Shown here piece by piece: positions 26,101 through 34,547 of a DNA stretch of 36,043 nt; position 1 is the first letter of the stretch, and each line of letters starts with the position of its first letter. The stretch comes from an uncultured Saprospiraceae bacterium. GTDB taxonomy: Bacteria > Bacteroidota > Bacteroidia > Chitinophagales > Saprospiraceae. The notes beneath the pieces are model-generated. The model was not told where the DNA came from, did no database searches, and saw nothing but the letters and a program-made list of their open reading frames with translations. The position numbers were made by a program, and so were the translations under genes. Where the stretch lies: the NCBI GenBank assembly GCA_937974625.1, contig CALJVJ010000405.1, positions 1 through 36,043 of the forward strand, written 5' to 3'.

Positions 26101-28789
26101 AAAGGCATTAGCAAGAGGTGGATGGACGGGCAATACAGGGGATGACAATTTTTACTATGAAGTAAAAGTTAAATGGCAGATGAATGAGGATTTTCCTTGG
26201 GATAATACCAATTCATTTGGCGTCGTGGGCTACTCCCGTCATTTAGGAGATTATTTGAGTCATCCAGGAAGTTACCATTACAATCATAATTCTTCTTATA
26301 ATGGGCCTTGTGGTACAGGGGGTACCACTCACTTAACGACTACAAAGGAACCATCCATAAGCAATCCTAATAGTGTTTATAGTGGAGACTGTAATTTGAA
26401 AGTTAACCACGATATCTTTCTCAAAAGCAATGAAGGAGATTTCTTCGGAGGAGGAGAAGTGCGGGTACCGCTAAAAATAGACTCCATCGTGATTGATTTG
26501 CCATCAGAATACGGGGTGACACCTGGCACATTCAATTGGAAATACAATCAAGGTTGTGGAGATTTGAATTCAGTGGATGTAGCTGCTTCAGCTAGTACTG
26601 GGCATATTGCGTTTACCAATTCAACAGGAGGAGACTTTCCTAGAGCGGATGATTGTGCAGGTAATAAAGTAGCTTATCAACTCTGTTATACAATTGAAAA
26701 GACAGGGACGGCTATTCCTACCCAATATAGATTTCCTATAAAAATTTATGGGCGGGACGATACTGGTATTGCGGTAATTTTGACAGATTCTGCTACTATT
26801 TCAGAGGCAAAACCTCAATTGACTTTAACGCCACTATCGCCGATTTTGACACCAGCAGATGGTGGGTCTTGTGAGCCATCATTTTTCGACTTTCAAATAC
26901 AAAACAATACTGCATATGATGCTGGATATACGTATTTAGCAGCCGAATCTAATTCAGATATTACAATGGTATGGGTCGATGATGGAGACAATATTTATTC
27001 AGACCCAATAGATTCAAATGATGTGAGTACTTACGGAGCGAGTAGTATTTTTGCAAAACTTGGAACCATTAAATCAGGAGAGATACGAAAGGTCAGAGTA
27101 TATGGCAACACCAATACCTGTGGGGGTAATTTTAATGTTTATGTAGATTTTGGATGTGATTATCCAAGTCCATTAGCGCCTAATTTAGGGTCGGCAACGA
27201 TACAACAAACTTCCGCACAATATCAAGCCCAAAATCCGCAAATAGCCAACATGCCTGTTGCAGAAATTAATGTAGTAGGTCTTTGCGATATCCAGACGGT
27301 AGAAGTAGAAGTACGAAATATTCGATTAGGCAATTTGTATAAAGGAAATGTGCTTTTTGATTTACCTGCTGGAGCAAGTTTAGTTGCTGAGTCAGCAGAA
27401 TATATATTTCCAAATGCAGCGATTTACTCTTGGGATACTATACCATCAAGCGATGTATCGCAACCAACTGCTAGTGAAGTAAATTTGGATTTGTCTAATA
27501 TTAATCCTTTTAATACAGCTTGTGGTTTACCTGGGTCAGATGAATTTAATTTGAGCCATTATCGGGTTAGATTTGATATTGAATTTAATGCTTGTCCAAC
27601 TAGCTCAAAAGACTATATTACTTATATCGCATCTGGAGAAAATTTTTGTGGAGTACAAGCAAGTACTCAAGGAGTATTGCAAATTAATTACAATGGTAAT
27701 TCGACTTCGTTAAACGATTATTCAATTGCAGCACCGATTTCTCCAATTGAGGTATGTGCTAGATTAGGAGAAACACAGATAGTAAGCGATACTTTTATTT
27801 TGACCAATGTTGGTGGATATGGCACCTCAAGTGGTACTTCAACAGGCATGGAAACTTCAGAGTTGACAACGCTGTTTGATACGACAAATTTCCAAATTTC
27901 AGAAATTACGCTTAACCCTGAATTCAATAGTCCAACTATTAGTTATGATGCAGATGGAAATTTAATGGTTAGCTCAAATGTCCCTGCTGGAATAGATGTG
28001 GATTCTAGTATCCTAATGATTTTGACTTATAATTTAGTTTCAAAAGTGCCAGATATTTGTGCATTAGCTTCTACGGCAATGTGTTATTCTTTGGTGGTAA
28101 AAACAAGCCGAGATATTTCTTGTCCAGCCAAAGGCTTAACATGTGCAGCTTCATTTACTTCTATTGCTGGTCATGAATTTACGGTTCGGACATTTGATTG
28201 TTGTCAAGTTGATTATGGAGATTTACCAGATTTAGGAGATGGGACAACGGGTATTAACGACTACGAAACGAATCATGACAATGGAGGACCAAGTCATATA
28301 ATAATTGATGGATTAATGCTAGGTGCCATCGTAGATGCAGAGCTAGATGGCGCTCCAGATAATTTGGCTGAAGGAGATGATACTGGAGATGGCAATGATG
28401 ATGAGGATGGAGTGGTTATCTTTCCAACTTTAGATATTTCTCCAGGGAGTACGATAAGATTACCTTTATCCGTTACCAATACGACAGGGGATACAGCCTA
28501 TGTGGAAGCCTGGATAGATTGGAATGGAGATGGTGATTTTGATGCAGGGGAAATGGTGGCAGATTTCAAAGATAATAAGGATGGTGTCTTTCCATCTTTT
28601 ATGGAAATCACCGTCCCAGTCGATGCAGTAACTGGTAGTTTGTTAGGATTCAGAGTTCGGTTAAGTAATACAGATAATATGACCCCATATGGGCGGATTG
28701 ATACAGGAGAGATAGAAGATTATTTACTTGGACTTGATTGCCCACAAGTCATTTGTTTACCCATTGAATTTGAATTAAAAAGAGGATAA
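23111..28789 (+). CDS. Very large secreted protein ending in a GEVED-type domain
   Basis: About 1892 residues from the ATG at 23111. The frame extends eight codons upstream to a TTG at 23087, but ATG puts the hydrophobic segment (IIGLCAIYLILNSFSW) at the N-terminus as a signal peptide. Most of the chain (about 60-1690) is beta-rich, Thr/Ser/Asn/Asp-rich and has paired cysteines. Parts resemble DUF11-like or Ig-like surface repeats (ATVQINLPNADLLNVLPGS, TYKIVVPKVHGDGS), but I recognise no enzyme motif. Residues of about 1695-1875 form a GEVED-type domain: DYGDLPD, GDDTGDGNDDEDGV, the calcium-loop-like DWNGDGDFDAGE and TGEIEDYLLG. The chain ends CPQVICLPIEFELKRG instead of in a canonical YPNP sorting domain. 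Export by Sec is likely; T9SS export cannot be shown. It stands alone between divergent and convergent neighbours. Confidence 0.82.
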   Translation: MRVNTIIGLCAIYLILNSFSWSFDKPQEISNNLSNIFNIENEEKGLFTKKNKSRPPCMISINSATPSSCNSGTNTYSLDVVVTYIDPVAGNIDVTTSNGGAISVAQTGSPQTITLTGLASNGLQDIDVTAVFASDVACTNTLMAAYDAPNSCFAQVQSEFETPSILTACNLDTICLQIRNLEGLKNASYGDATVQINLPNADLLNVLPGSVFSNPAGAVQTSYVDDILTVTLPMPAFGSTTEICFVVRPSCEITSISPLPQLHATIDYPAGYPLASESVSSVPMNVGAVSLTHTLYDQTTYGNPSPAFGTSFRVISWIRNTGYGNQKEVTYKIVVPKVHGDGSIRVYPVSTAGAYDYTGGYASKLSSEEYDAEHNLVTFLLTGANLGPDGILSPDERIRFDHYTVATNECATFATKRWPELSCGENEPVCIIPDTLYSTITQAAGTPKLDGTLVSIEDADGCPDKHGVFKVKNNGTGSGTPVGNAYDVDLSISFGSGLMILSNIQMNGMTVPMENLTPDGLAATSTTILLKDKMTTDPDGAGVGIEDLDMDGFFDDMMIGAETEISFDYTIPCNLACGAQLDYKLASVNTFTDFCRTLAGRTSTQLHRFGFEQVQAIEQMEEIDYGTLGVGDSAIRTAKFQFQYKQHNMDFTNATGELRIAYMNRMELDPTTILLNGVAPTNTPVLLGDNSTGAVPDNDSMYVVALTAAELTALFDETTDTLWYDQTYYGCDIRQDNNVGDTWTLIVKVNQSLCSDGSEACSFDVGCKKPFVYTYNTGCGTKPCYIQELSTYRESPRGYTGVDETAQITDIDSSRSWTGDTVVLRNGFYITGDQNHEPNGFYSAQGSPHLDLRTEFALKYTKPVGWNGTNTIWTFLPTYSTVCVYERTPDADPLKKGTIGAKITEVPIILSDFAPNGSSGSATMQNSFNSTEHDYGDTEYGDPVWYCNNSPTSWHVSGTCPIQNKFWRDLDYNNIHYLRYMNVADDKISETYYLNIGKALARGGWTGNTGDDNFYYEVKVKWQMNEDFPWDNTNSFGVVGYSRHLGDYLSHPGSYHYNHNSSYNGPCGTGGTTHLTTTKEPSISNPNSVYSGDCNLKVNHDIFLKSNEGDFFGGGEVRVPLKIDSIVIDLPSEYGVTPGTFNWKYNQGCGDLNSVDVAASASTGHIAFTNSTGGDFPRADDCAGNKVAYQLCYTIEKTGTAIPTQYRFPIKIYGRDDTGIAVILTDSATISEAKPQLTLTPLSPILTPADGGSCEPSFFDFQIQNNTAYDAGYTYLAAESNSDITMVWVDDGDNIYSDPIDSNDVSTYGASSIFAKLGTIKSGEIRKVRVYGNTNTCGGNFNVYVDFGCDYPSPLAPNLGSATIQQTSAQYQAQNPQIANMPVAEINVVGLCDIQTVEVEVRNIRLGNLYKGNVLFDLPAGASLVAESAEYIFPNAAIYSWDTIPSSDVSQPTASEVNLDLSNINPFNTACGLPGSDEFNLSHYRVRFDIEFNACPTSSKDYITYIASGENFCGVQASTQGVLQINYNGNSTSLNDYSIAAPISPIEVCARLGETQIVSDTFILTNVGGYGTSSGTSTGMETSELTTLFDTTNFQISEITLNPEFNSPTISYDADGNLMVSSNVPAGIDVDSSILMILTYNLVSKVPDICALASTAMCYSLVVKTSRDISCPAKGLTCAASFTSIAGHEFTVRTFDCCQVDYGDLPDLGDGTTGINDYETNHDNGGPSHIIIDGLMLGAIVDAELDGAPDNLAEGDDTGDGNDDEDGVVIFPTLDISPGSTIRLPLSVTNTTGDTAYVEAWIDWNGDGDFDAGEMVADFKDNKDGVFPSFMEITVPVDAVTGSLLGFRVRLSNTDNMTPYGRIDTGEIEDYLLGLDCPQVICLPIEFELKRG

Positions 28790-28796
28790 AGCATAT

Positions 28797-28844
28797 AAAT
28801 CCGTGGGAAAACAGGTTGAAAAGAGCTTAAATTCCCACGGATTT
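28797..28844. terminator. Hairpin between convergent genes
   Basis: A 13-bp perfect stem (28797-28809 with 28832-28844) encloses a 22-nt loop. It lies between the end of the GEVED protein gene (28789) and the end of the SPOR-like membrane protein gene (28865). Only short T stretches flank it, so bidirectional termination is probable but not certain. Confidence 0.6.
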
Positions 28845-28864
28845 TAAAGCCAGAAGAAATAAGG

Positions 28865-30358
28865 TCACTTTCCTTCAATGGCTCTTAAAACAGCAGTTTT
28901 TGTATTTTGATTCTTAGCAATTAATAATTTTTGATATTTTTCAAGGCGAAGTGTTGCCGCATTTTTATTATTATAAATATCATCTAAATAGACTACGTAA
29001 TTTTTTTTATTTAAAAAGCAACCAAGCCACACAGCGTTTGCTCTAAATCCATTTTCATTAAAAGATTTTACTTTTTTGATAGCATCTGTACTACTATTGG
29101 CTGTGGCAATTTGGACTAAATAATTGGTGCCTTTTACAGCAGCCAATCGTCTGCAATCATAGCTCACATATTCGTCCATACCCGTTGCGATAATAAGCGC
29201 ATCTTTTTTGGAGGTTTTAGGTCGAGTCTTTATAGGAGTAGGTGTTTTTCTTTTCTTTTCAGGAATTATTGCTTTTGTCTCCTGAGGTTCTTTTTTCAAT
29301 TCACTATACAAAACTAGGTCCCCCTCTTCATTTTCTACTAGGTAGTCATCGGGTTCTTTTTTAATGTTTTTGGCTTTTTCTTCCAATTCTTTTTGATAAG
29401 CTTTTTCATCCGCAAAGATAATATTCGGATTTTTTTGTTCTTCGTAGTAAATATCACCAATTACAATGCCCATCGCTGCGATAACCGCAGCTTGTTTCCA
29501 ATAAGATTTAGTAAAACGCGTATAATCAGAGGCTTCGATAGGAGATTTTAAATTAGGAATTTTGATACCATCTGCCCATTTAAAGGCTTTATTGTCTCTT
29601 AATTTATTCGCTTTAAATTTTTGGATTTTGCTATGGTTATTTTTCTTCATGTCCCTTGCAGGTGTCATCACCAAACTGGGTTGTAAATTTTGGTCTACGG
29701 AAATAAGACCAAAGCCATGACGAATACATTGTTTCTTGAGTTCTACCAAATATTTATTATTTGGATTGGCAAAAACATCTTCGCCGTAAGAAACCCATTG
29801 TTCGTCCGCATGATATCGTTTAAATTGAGCCAAGGCATGAATATGATGATACCTAGAAAACTTTCTAAACAGCAACATGTAAGCAATCAGGGTGGCTACC
29901 AAAACACCAATAAAGCCAGCAAAGAATTTAAAAGTGCCCAATTGATTAACCGTATATTGGTCGTTCATATAATTATAGCCATAGGAAGCAGCAGCGACCA
30001 TGCTAGCAATAGCTAGGGCATCTACGAACAGTAATTTATTTTGAACACTATATTGAATTTCTGGGGCAGTGGCTTGTGAAGTCGCTTCGAAAGTGGCGAG
30101 AAAGGTAGATTGTTTGCGAGGTTTGTCTTTTTGTTCAGCTAGCAGCGCTTCTTCTGCTTCTCTACCAGACAATTCAGATATGGGGTCTTCGTCAACAGAA
30201 AATTTGATGTATCCATCAGCAATAATACCATTGCCAGCCTCCATATTCAAGGTGGCAATCGTTTCTCCAAAGCCTCTGGAACTATTATTTTTATAATAGG
30301 TTTTTAAGAAGCTAAGGGTAGAATGTTTAATATTCTCTTCCGTTAATTGATAAGCCAT
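28865..30358 (-). CDS. Membrane protein with SPOR-like C-terminus and possible degenerate nuclease-like N-terminus
   Basis: A 497-residue protein I do not recognise as a named family. Residues 1-100 form a soluble domain with GIIADGYIKF and, after an acidic insert, FLATFEATS. The spacing of acidic residues faintly recalls a PD-(D/E)xK fold, but the lysine is not there. Two membrane helices follow at about 109-130 and 143-164. A basic cytosolic stretch and a third hydrophobic segment (AAVIAAMGIVIGDIYY, about 289-304) precede a Lys/Pro/Glu-rich linker. The C-terminal part (about 410-480: TNYLVQIATANSSTDAIKKV, NYVVYLDDIYNNK) resembles a SPOR peptidoglycan-binding domain. It is the second gene of a probable operon with folP, 46 bp downstream of it. 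Function is unknown; an envelope role is plausible if the SPOR reading holds. Confidence 0.72.
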   Translation of the reverse strand: MAYQLTEENIKHSTLSFLKTYYKNNSSRGFGETIATLNMEAGNGIIADGYIKFSVDEDPISELSGREAEEALLAEQKDKPRKQSTFLATFEATSQATAPEIQYSVQNKLLFVDALAIASMVAAASYGYNYMNDQYTVNQLGTFKFFAGFIGVLVATLIAYMLLFRKFSRYHHIHALAQFKRYHADEQWVSYGEDVFANPNNKYLVELKKQCIRHGFGLISVDQNLQPSLVMTPARDMKKNNHSKIQKFKANKLRDNKAFKWADGIKIPNLKSPIEASDYTRFTKSYWKQAAVIAAMGIVIGDIYYEEQKNPNIIFADEKAYQKELEEKAKNIKKEPDDYLVENEEGDLVLYSELKKEPQETKAIIPEKKRKTPTPIKTRPKTSKKDALIIATGMDEYVSYDCRRLAAVKGTNYLVQIATANSSTDAIKKVKSFNENGFRANAVWLGCFLNKKNYVVYLDDIYNNKNAATLRLEKYQKLLIAKNQNTKTAVLRAIEGK

Positions 30359-30404
30359 TTAATATTCGTTTTCTCAATAAGAATGCTATCAAAAAATCAT
30401 AATC

Positions 30405-31250
30405 TTATTTATTTCGCGCTACTTGTAAAAACAACTTAACAGTTTCTACGGCTTCCTTCACATCATGGACTCTTAAAATCTTAGCTCCTTGTTGTAGCGC
30501 AACCATATTTAAAACTGAAGTACCATTCAGCGCAAATTCAGGTGTAGTATTTAAATATTTATAAATCATAGACTTTCTAGAAATACCTGCTAAAATAGGC
30601 AAATCAAGCATTCTGAAAGCATGAATTTTATTTAAAAGTTGATAATTATGGTCAATGGTTTTCCCAAAACCAAAACCTGGGTCTAAAATAATATCCTTAA
30701 TACCTAATTCCCTCAGTTTACCGACTTCTTGGATGAAAAAATCTAAAACTACTAAAGAAATATCTTCATACTCAGTTTGGGATTGCATCGTCTCTGGTGT
30801 TCCTTTCATGTGCATGAGGACATAAGGTACGGATAAATTGGCGACTGTTTGATAAAATTCTGCATCAATTTTTCCAGCAGAGATATCATTCACGATACTA
30901 GCACCTGCCTCCACTGCTTCTTTTGCTACAATTGACCTTACTGTATCAATAGAAATAATTGCATCTGGAAAAGTTTTACTAATCAAAGAAATAGGTGCAA
31001 TAGTTCGGTTTAATTCCTCCTTGCTATCAATAATTTTAGCACCCGGTCGAGAGGACATTCCTCCAATATCCAATATTGTAGCACCCTCCTTCAACATTCG
31101 TTCCGCTTGTTGCAAAATAGCAGTGTCGCTTTTTAATTTTCCACCATCATAAAAAGAATCAGGCGTCAAATTTAGAATACCCATCACAATGGGGTCTTCT
31201 AAATTAACTAGGGTGCCTTTACAGTTTAAGGTGATTTTAGGAAAAAGCAT
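30405..31250 (-). CDS. folP: Dihydropteroate synthase
   Basis: Joins 6-hydroxymethyl-dihydropterin diphosphate to p-aminobenzoate to make dihydropteroate in folate synthesis; it is the sulfonamide target. The TIM-barrel motifs are complete: MGILNLTPDSFYDGG (23-37), DIGGMSSRPGA (61-71), SIDT (100-103), NDISAGK, LMHMKGTPETMQ (145-156), DPGFGFGKT (190-198) and AGISRKSMI (221-229). The length of 281 residues is normal. The frame opens with TTG at 31268; ATG at 31250 is preferred because it gives the usual short N-terminus and an ordinary start codon. It is divergent from the thioesterase gene, with 159 bp between them, and heads the pair with the SPOR-like protein. Confidence 0.96.
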   Translation of the reverse strand: MLFPKITLNCKGTLVNLEDPIVMGILNLTPDSFYDGGKLKSDTAILQQAERMLKEGATILDIGGMSSRPGAKIIDSKEELNRTIAPISLISKTFPDAIISIDTVRSIVAKEAVEAGASIVNDISAGKIDAEFYQTVANLSVPYVLMHMKGTPETMQSQTEYEDISLVVLDFFIQEVGKLRELGIKDIILDPGFGFGKTIDHNYQLLNKIHAFRMLDLPILAGISRKSMIYKYLNTTPEFALNGTSVLNMVALQQGAKILRVHDVKEAVETVKLFLQVARNK

Positions 31251-31409
31251 AAAAGAATGAATTGACAACTAAATTTTAATCAGAAAAACTGCAAAATAGG
31301 TCGAATAAGGAAGAAAGAATAGAGAAGCAGGATTATTTTTACATTTTATGGTAATTTGCGGCAAATCGAGCTATTCAATTACTTACAGAAAGTATAAAAA
31401 ATATAAAGT

Positions 31410-31832
31410 ATGTTTGTTCATGAAGTAAAAGTAAGAGTGAGGTATGCCGAAACGGATAAGATGGGGTATTTATATTATGGACATTATCCCAAATATTACG
31501 AAATCGGTAGGGTAGAAGCAATGCGAGACTTAGGCGTGAGGTATTTGGATTTAGAAGAAAAGGAGAAAATAATGATGCCCGTCATGTCTTTGAATATGCG
31601 CTATGTTCGACCTGCTTTCTACGATGAATTATTAACGGTAAAAACCATAATTAGAAGATTACCAACCCAAACCATTACTTATAATCATGAAGTTTATAAG
31701 GAAAATGGAGAATTAGTGAATGGTGGTAGTGTCAAACTTTGTTTTGTAGATATGAAAACAAACGAAACAGTAGGCGTACCAAACAGTTTACTAGAGAAAC
31801 TTAAACCGTATTATGAGGGGGAAGGTAAATAA
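31410..31832 (+). CDS. YbgC-type acyl-CoA thioesterase (hotdog fold)
   Basis: A 140-residue 4HBT hotdog-fold protein that should hydrolyse acyl-CoA thioesters. The N-terminal active-site stretch is VRYAETDKMGYLYYGHYPKY, close to the family pattern YxDTDxxGxxYxxxY but with Glu-Thr-Asp for Asp-Thr-Asp. It is followed by the usual RVEAMRDLGV helix and MRYVRPAFYDELLTV. There is no signal peptide. In proteobacteria ybgC sits with tol-pal genes; here its neighbours are folP (divergent) and a YihY/BrkB-type membrane protein downstream on the same strand, with a 117-bp repeat-containing gap. The chain length of the substrate cannot be inferred. Confidence 0.92.
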   Translation: MFVHEVKVRVRYAETDKMGYLYYGHYPKYYEIGRVEAMRDLGVRYLDLEEKEKIMMPVMSLNMRYVRPAFYDELLTVKTIIRRLPTQTITYNHEVYKENGELVNGGSVKLCFVDMKTNETVGVPNSLLEKLKPYYEGEGK

Positions 31833-31913
31833 GGTAACAAGGTTATAAGGTTATAAGGTAAATAGGGTTAATAAGGGTTTATAAGGCGTGCCAAGATACC
31901 AACCTTATAAACC
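31829..31913. repeat. AAGGTTAT tandem run plus inverted repeat
   Basis: The spacer after the thioesterase stop contains several imperfect copies of AAGGTTAT or AAGGTAA (31829-31886). It then has an 11-bp inverted repeat GGTTTATAAGG (31876-31886) with CCTTATAAACC (31903-31913) around a 16-nt loop. It could terminate or attenuate transcription between the two genes, or simply be a decayed intergenic repeat. Confidence 0.55.
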
Positions 31914-31949
31914 TCATCATCTCATTCTCTCATCACCTCTAACAAATAA

Positions 31950-32936
31950 ATGAAGTTCCCAACAGCTCAACAAATAACAGATTTTTTCTTAAAGCACCCT
32001 TTGGTGTTGAGCATTGTTAGTTGGGCAAAGACGCATTCTTTTCCGGGTTTTTTTAGAGTCCCTATTTCCGATGTAGCGGTATTTATTTATAATGAAAGTC
32101 AGCGGAGAGATTTGACAACACGCGCCAATTCTATGGCGTTTAGTTTTTTCTTGTCTCTTTTTCCAGCACTTATCATGCTATTTACTTTGTTGCCGTTGTT
32201 TCAGGATTACTTATTGCATTATTTCACTGAAAACCAGAATTATTATGAAGTATTAAATCGACAGATTCAAGATGTACTGCCTGGAGATGCCGGAAAAAGT
32301 TTGTACGAGTTTATCCAGGATATTACCACCAATCCAAGGATAGGTTTATTATCTTTTGGTTTTATTTTGGCGCTCTTTTTCGCTTCTAATGGAATGATGA
32401 CATTGATGCACAGTTTTGATAAATCCTATTTAGAAACGACTTTCAAAAAGCGGAATGGACTTAAAAAGCGGGGAATTGCTATTTTGTTAACCTTACAGTT
32501 AGGGCTATTATTAATTGTTTCAGTGGTCTTTATCATCTTGGGAAATTTGATAATCACGATAATAGGAGACTTTGTTCAGTTAGATTTTTTTACAAAGTAT
32601 AGCATCTATTTTGTTCGTTGGTTAGTGATTTTAGCACTTTTTTACACCAGTATTTCAGTAATATATCGCTATGGTGCAGGGATGCACCGAAAATTTAAGT
32701 TTTTTACACCAGGAGCAACCCTAGCTTCTATATTATCTATTTTGACTTCCGTAGTTTTTTCCTTTTATGTGGACAATTTTGGGGCCTATAATAAGTTCTA
32801 TGGCTCAATTGGTACTATCATTGTGATTATGATATGGATTCAGATAAATGCCTTTATCTTATTAGTAGGTTTTGAATTGAATGCCAGTATTGCAGTAAAT
32901 CGAGATTTAAAGAAACGAATAGCAGAAGAGGAATAG
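31950..32936 (+). CDS. YihY/virulence factor BrkB family membrane protein
   Basis: A 328-residue integral membrane protein with about six hydrophobic helices (about 63-85, 133-155, 176-205, 217-238, 250-270, 283-305). Family-typical features include the N-terminal TRANSMAFSFFLSLFPALI, the central GLLSFGFILALFFASNG, and GAYNKFYGSIG near the penultimate helix with the following WIQINAFILLVGFELNA. The family was once annotated as ribonuclease BN, which is a misannotation. Its real function is unsettled, and roles in transport or envelope processes have been proposed. It is probably cotranscribed with, or read through from, the thioesterase. The ATG at 31950 is the natural start. Confidence 0.93.
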   Translation: MKFPTAQQITDFFLKHPLVLSIVSWAKTHSFPGFFRVPISDVAVFIYNESQRRDLTTRANSMAFSFFLSLFPALIMLFTLLPLFQDYLLHYFTENQNYYEVLNRQIQDVLPGDAGKSLYEFIQDITTNPRIGLLSFGFILALFFASNGMMTLMHSFDKSYLETTFKKRNGLKKRGIAILLTLQLGLLLIVSVVFIILGNLIITIIGDFVQLDFFTKYSIYFVRWLVILALFYTSISVIYRYGAGMHRKFKFFTPGATLASILSILTSVVFSFYVDNFGAYNKFYGSIGTIIVIMIWIQINAFILLVGFELNASIAVNRDLKKRIAEEE

Positions 32937-33273
32937 AGTATATAGGATGGCATGATTAAGACACTTTTAGATTTAAAATTTTACACTTTACATTTTAAAT
33001 ATCTCCATTTCCATAGTAATCTATCTAAAAAGAATATACTTTTGTGGAAATTTTTTCAATGAAAACTTTGTTCAATTGAAAATATGACAAAATAGATTTA
33101 TAGCTGGACTATCCAAAAAATCATACTTGGAATATAAATATAGTTTAGGTAAAGCATAATTTTGTCCAGCCACCAACCAAAATAAAACCTAGAAATTTCA
33201 ATTTTCATAGGAAATCGTGTACCGAATCCTAATAAAATCAGGATAGTACCGTGGACCGTTAAAACATCCGAAA
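32937..33273. other. Non-coding leader region upstream of the aminotransferase
   Basis: No ORF of note. It holds an AT-only inverted repeat (32971-32979 with 32992-33000) and two exact TAnnTTTG -7 matches on the plus strand, TACTTTTG (33037-33044) and TAATTTTG (33157-33164), neither with a convincing -33. Use of the second would give a leader of about 100 nt with a short ATCCT/AGGAT hairpin near 33226-33244. I recognised no known riboswitch. Confidence 0.4.
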
Positions 33274-34482
33274 ATGAGTGTAGTAACTACTTCTCCAGTG
33301 TCGCAAACTGTTCTAAATATGGCAGAATCGGCGACTTTAAAAATGTCTCAACTTGGTCGGGAATTAAGAGCCAAAGGACATGATGTGATTAGTTTAAGTT
33401 TGGGCGAACCAGACTTTGATACCCCTGACCATATAAAAGAAGCTGCTAAAAAGGCATTGGATGAAGGATATACCAAATATACGCCCGTCCCTGGACTTTT
33501 AGAGTTAAGAGAAGCGATTTGTACTAAATTTAAAAGAGATAATAATTTAGAATTTTCGCCCAATCAAATTGTAGTATCTACAGGTGCGAAGCAATCTTTG
33601 CACAACTTGTGTATGGCATTGTTAGATGATGGAGACGAGGTAGTGATTTTTTCTCCATATTGGGTAACTTATTCAGAAATAGTGAGATTGGCAGGAGGTG
33701 TACCCGTAGATGTTTTTGCAGGTATCGAAAATGATTATAAGGTAACAGCAGCGCAAGTTGGTGCGGCGATTACCGAAAAAACGAAGATGGTTTTATTTTC
33801 TTCTCCTTGTAATCCTACTGGGTCTGTTTATTTAGAGCACGAATTATCTGCCATTGCAGAGGTAATCGGCAAACATGAGCAGGTATATGTAGTAGCAGAT
33901 GAAATTTATGAATACATCAATTTTACTGGAAAACATTGTAGCATAGGTACTTTTGATGCAATCAAAGATAGAACGATTACCGTCAATGGTTTTGCAAAGG
34001 GTTTTGCCATGACAGGTTGGAGATTAGGCTATATTGGCGCACCATTGGTAGTCGCTAAAGCGTGTGCTAAGCACCAAGGCCAAGTAACATCAGGCGCGAA
34101 TGCATTTGCGCAAAAAGCTGCTGTTACTGCTTTGTTGAGTGATTTGACACCTACTTATAAAATGAGAGAACAATTTTTAAAGCGTAGAGATATGGTGTTA
34201 GGATTGTTGAGAGAAATCCCTGGATTAAAGGTGAACGAGCCAGAAGGTGCATTTTACGTTTTTCCAGACATCAGCAATTTTATGGGCAAAAAAGTGGGAG
34301 ATACAGTCATTAAAGACTCTGAAGATTTCTGTATTTACATGTTGAATCATGCGCATGTAGCTTTAGTACCCGGTGGTGCATTTGGCGCAGAAGGTTATTT
34401 TAGAATGTCTTATGCAGCTTCTGAACCACAATTGCGCGAGGCGATTTCCCGTATTAAAAAAGCGATTAGTAAATTGGCTTAG
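33274..34482 (+). CDS. Pyridoxal-phosphate aspartate aminotransferase (class I/II)
   Basis: A 402-residue cytosolic aminotransferase of the aspartate/prephenate aminotransferase type (subgroup Ib-like). It interconverts aspartate and 2-oxoglutarate with oxaloacetate and glutamate, or related amino acids. Visible features are LGEPDFDTP (43-51), the Asn180 loop SSPCNPTGSVY, Asp209 and Tyr212 in VADEIYEYI, the PLP-binding Lys242 in VNGFAKGFAMTGWRLGYIG (Arg250 phosphate contact) and the carboxylate Arg in YFRMSYAAS near the C-terminus. The length is normal. The start is the ATG at 33274, which precedes the conserved KMSQLGRELRAKG helix. It is followed immediately by a strong terminator, so it is the last gene of its transcript. 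Substrate preference (Asp, aromatic or prephenate) is not settled by these motifs. Confidence 0.94.
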   Translation: MSVVTTSPVSQTVLNMAESATLKMSQLGRELRAKGHDVISLSLGEPDFDTPDHIKEAAKKALDEGYTKYTPVPGLLELREAICTKFKRDNNLEFSPNQIVVSTGAKQSLHNLCMALLDDGDEVVIFSPYWVTYSEIVRLAGGVPVDVFAGIENDYKVTAAQVGAAITEKTKMVLFSSPCNPTGSVYLEHELSAIAEVIGKHEQVYVVADEIYEYINFTGKHCSIGTFDAIKDRTITVNGFAKGFAMTGWRLGYIGAPLVVAKACAKHQGQVTSGANAFAQKAAVTALLSDLTPTYKMREQFLKRRDMVLGLLREIPGLKVNEPEGAFYVFPDISNFMGKKVGDTVIKDSEDFCIYMLNHAHVALVPGGAFGAEGYFRMSYAASEPQLREAISRIKKAISKLA

Positions 34483-34500
34483 GCTGATTCTTATGATATA

Positions 34501-34538
34501 AAAAAGCCCGGCTATCAATTGATAGTCGGGCTTTTTTT
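34501..34538 (+). terminator. Intrinsic terminator of the aminotransferase gene
   Basis: AAAAAGCCCGGCTATCAA pairs with TTGATAGTCGGGCTTTTT to form a nearly perfect 18-bp stem with one G-T pair, followed by a run of seven T (34532-34538). It starts 18 nt after the stop codon. A decayed second copy occurs at 35301-35345. Confidence 0.93.
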
Positions 34539-34547
34539 ATGAACTAA

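Noticed and set aside
33165..33273. Possible riboswitch in the aminotransferase leader
   Set aside because: Only a 5-bp hairpin and no match to SAM, TPP, lysine or other riboswitch cores that I know.
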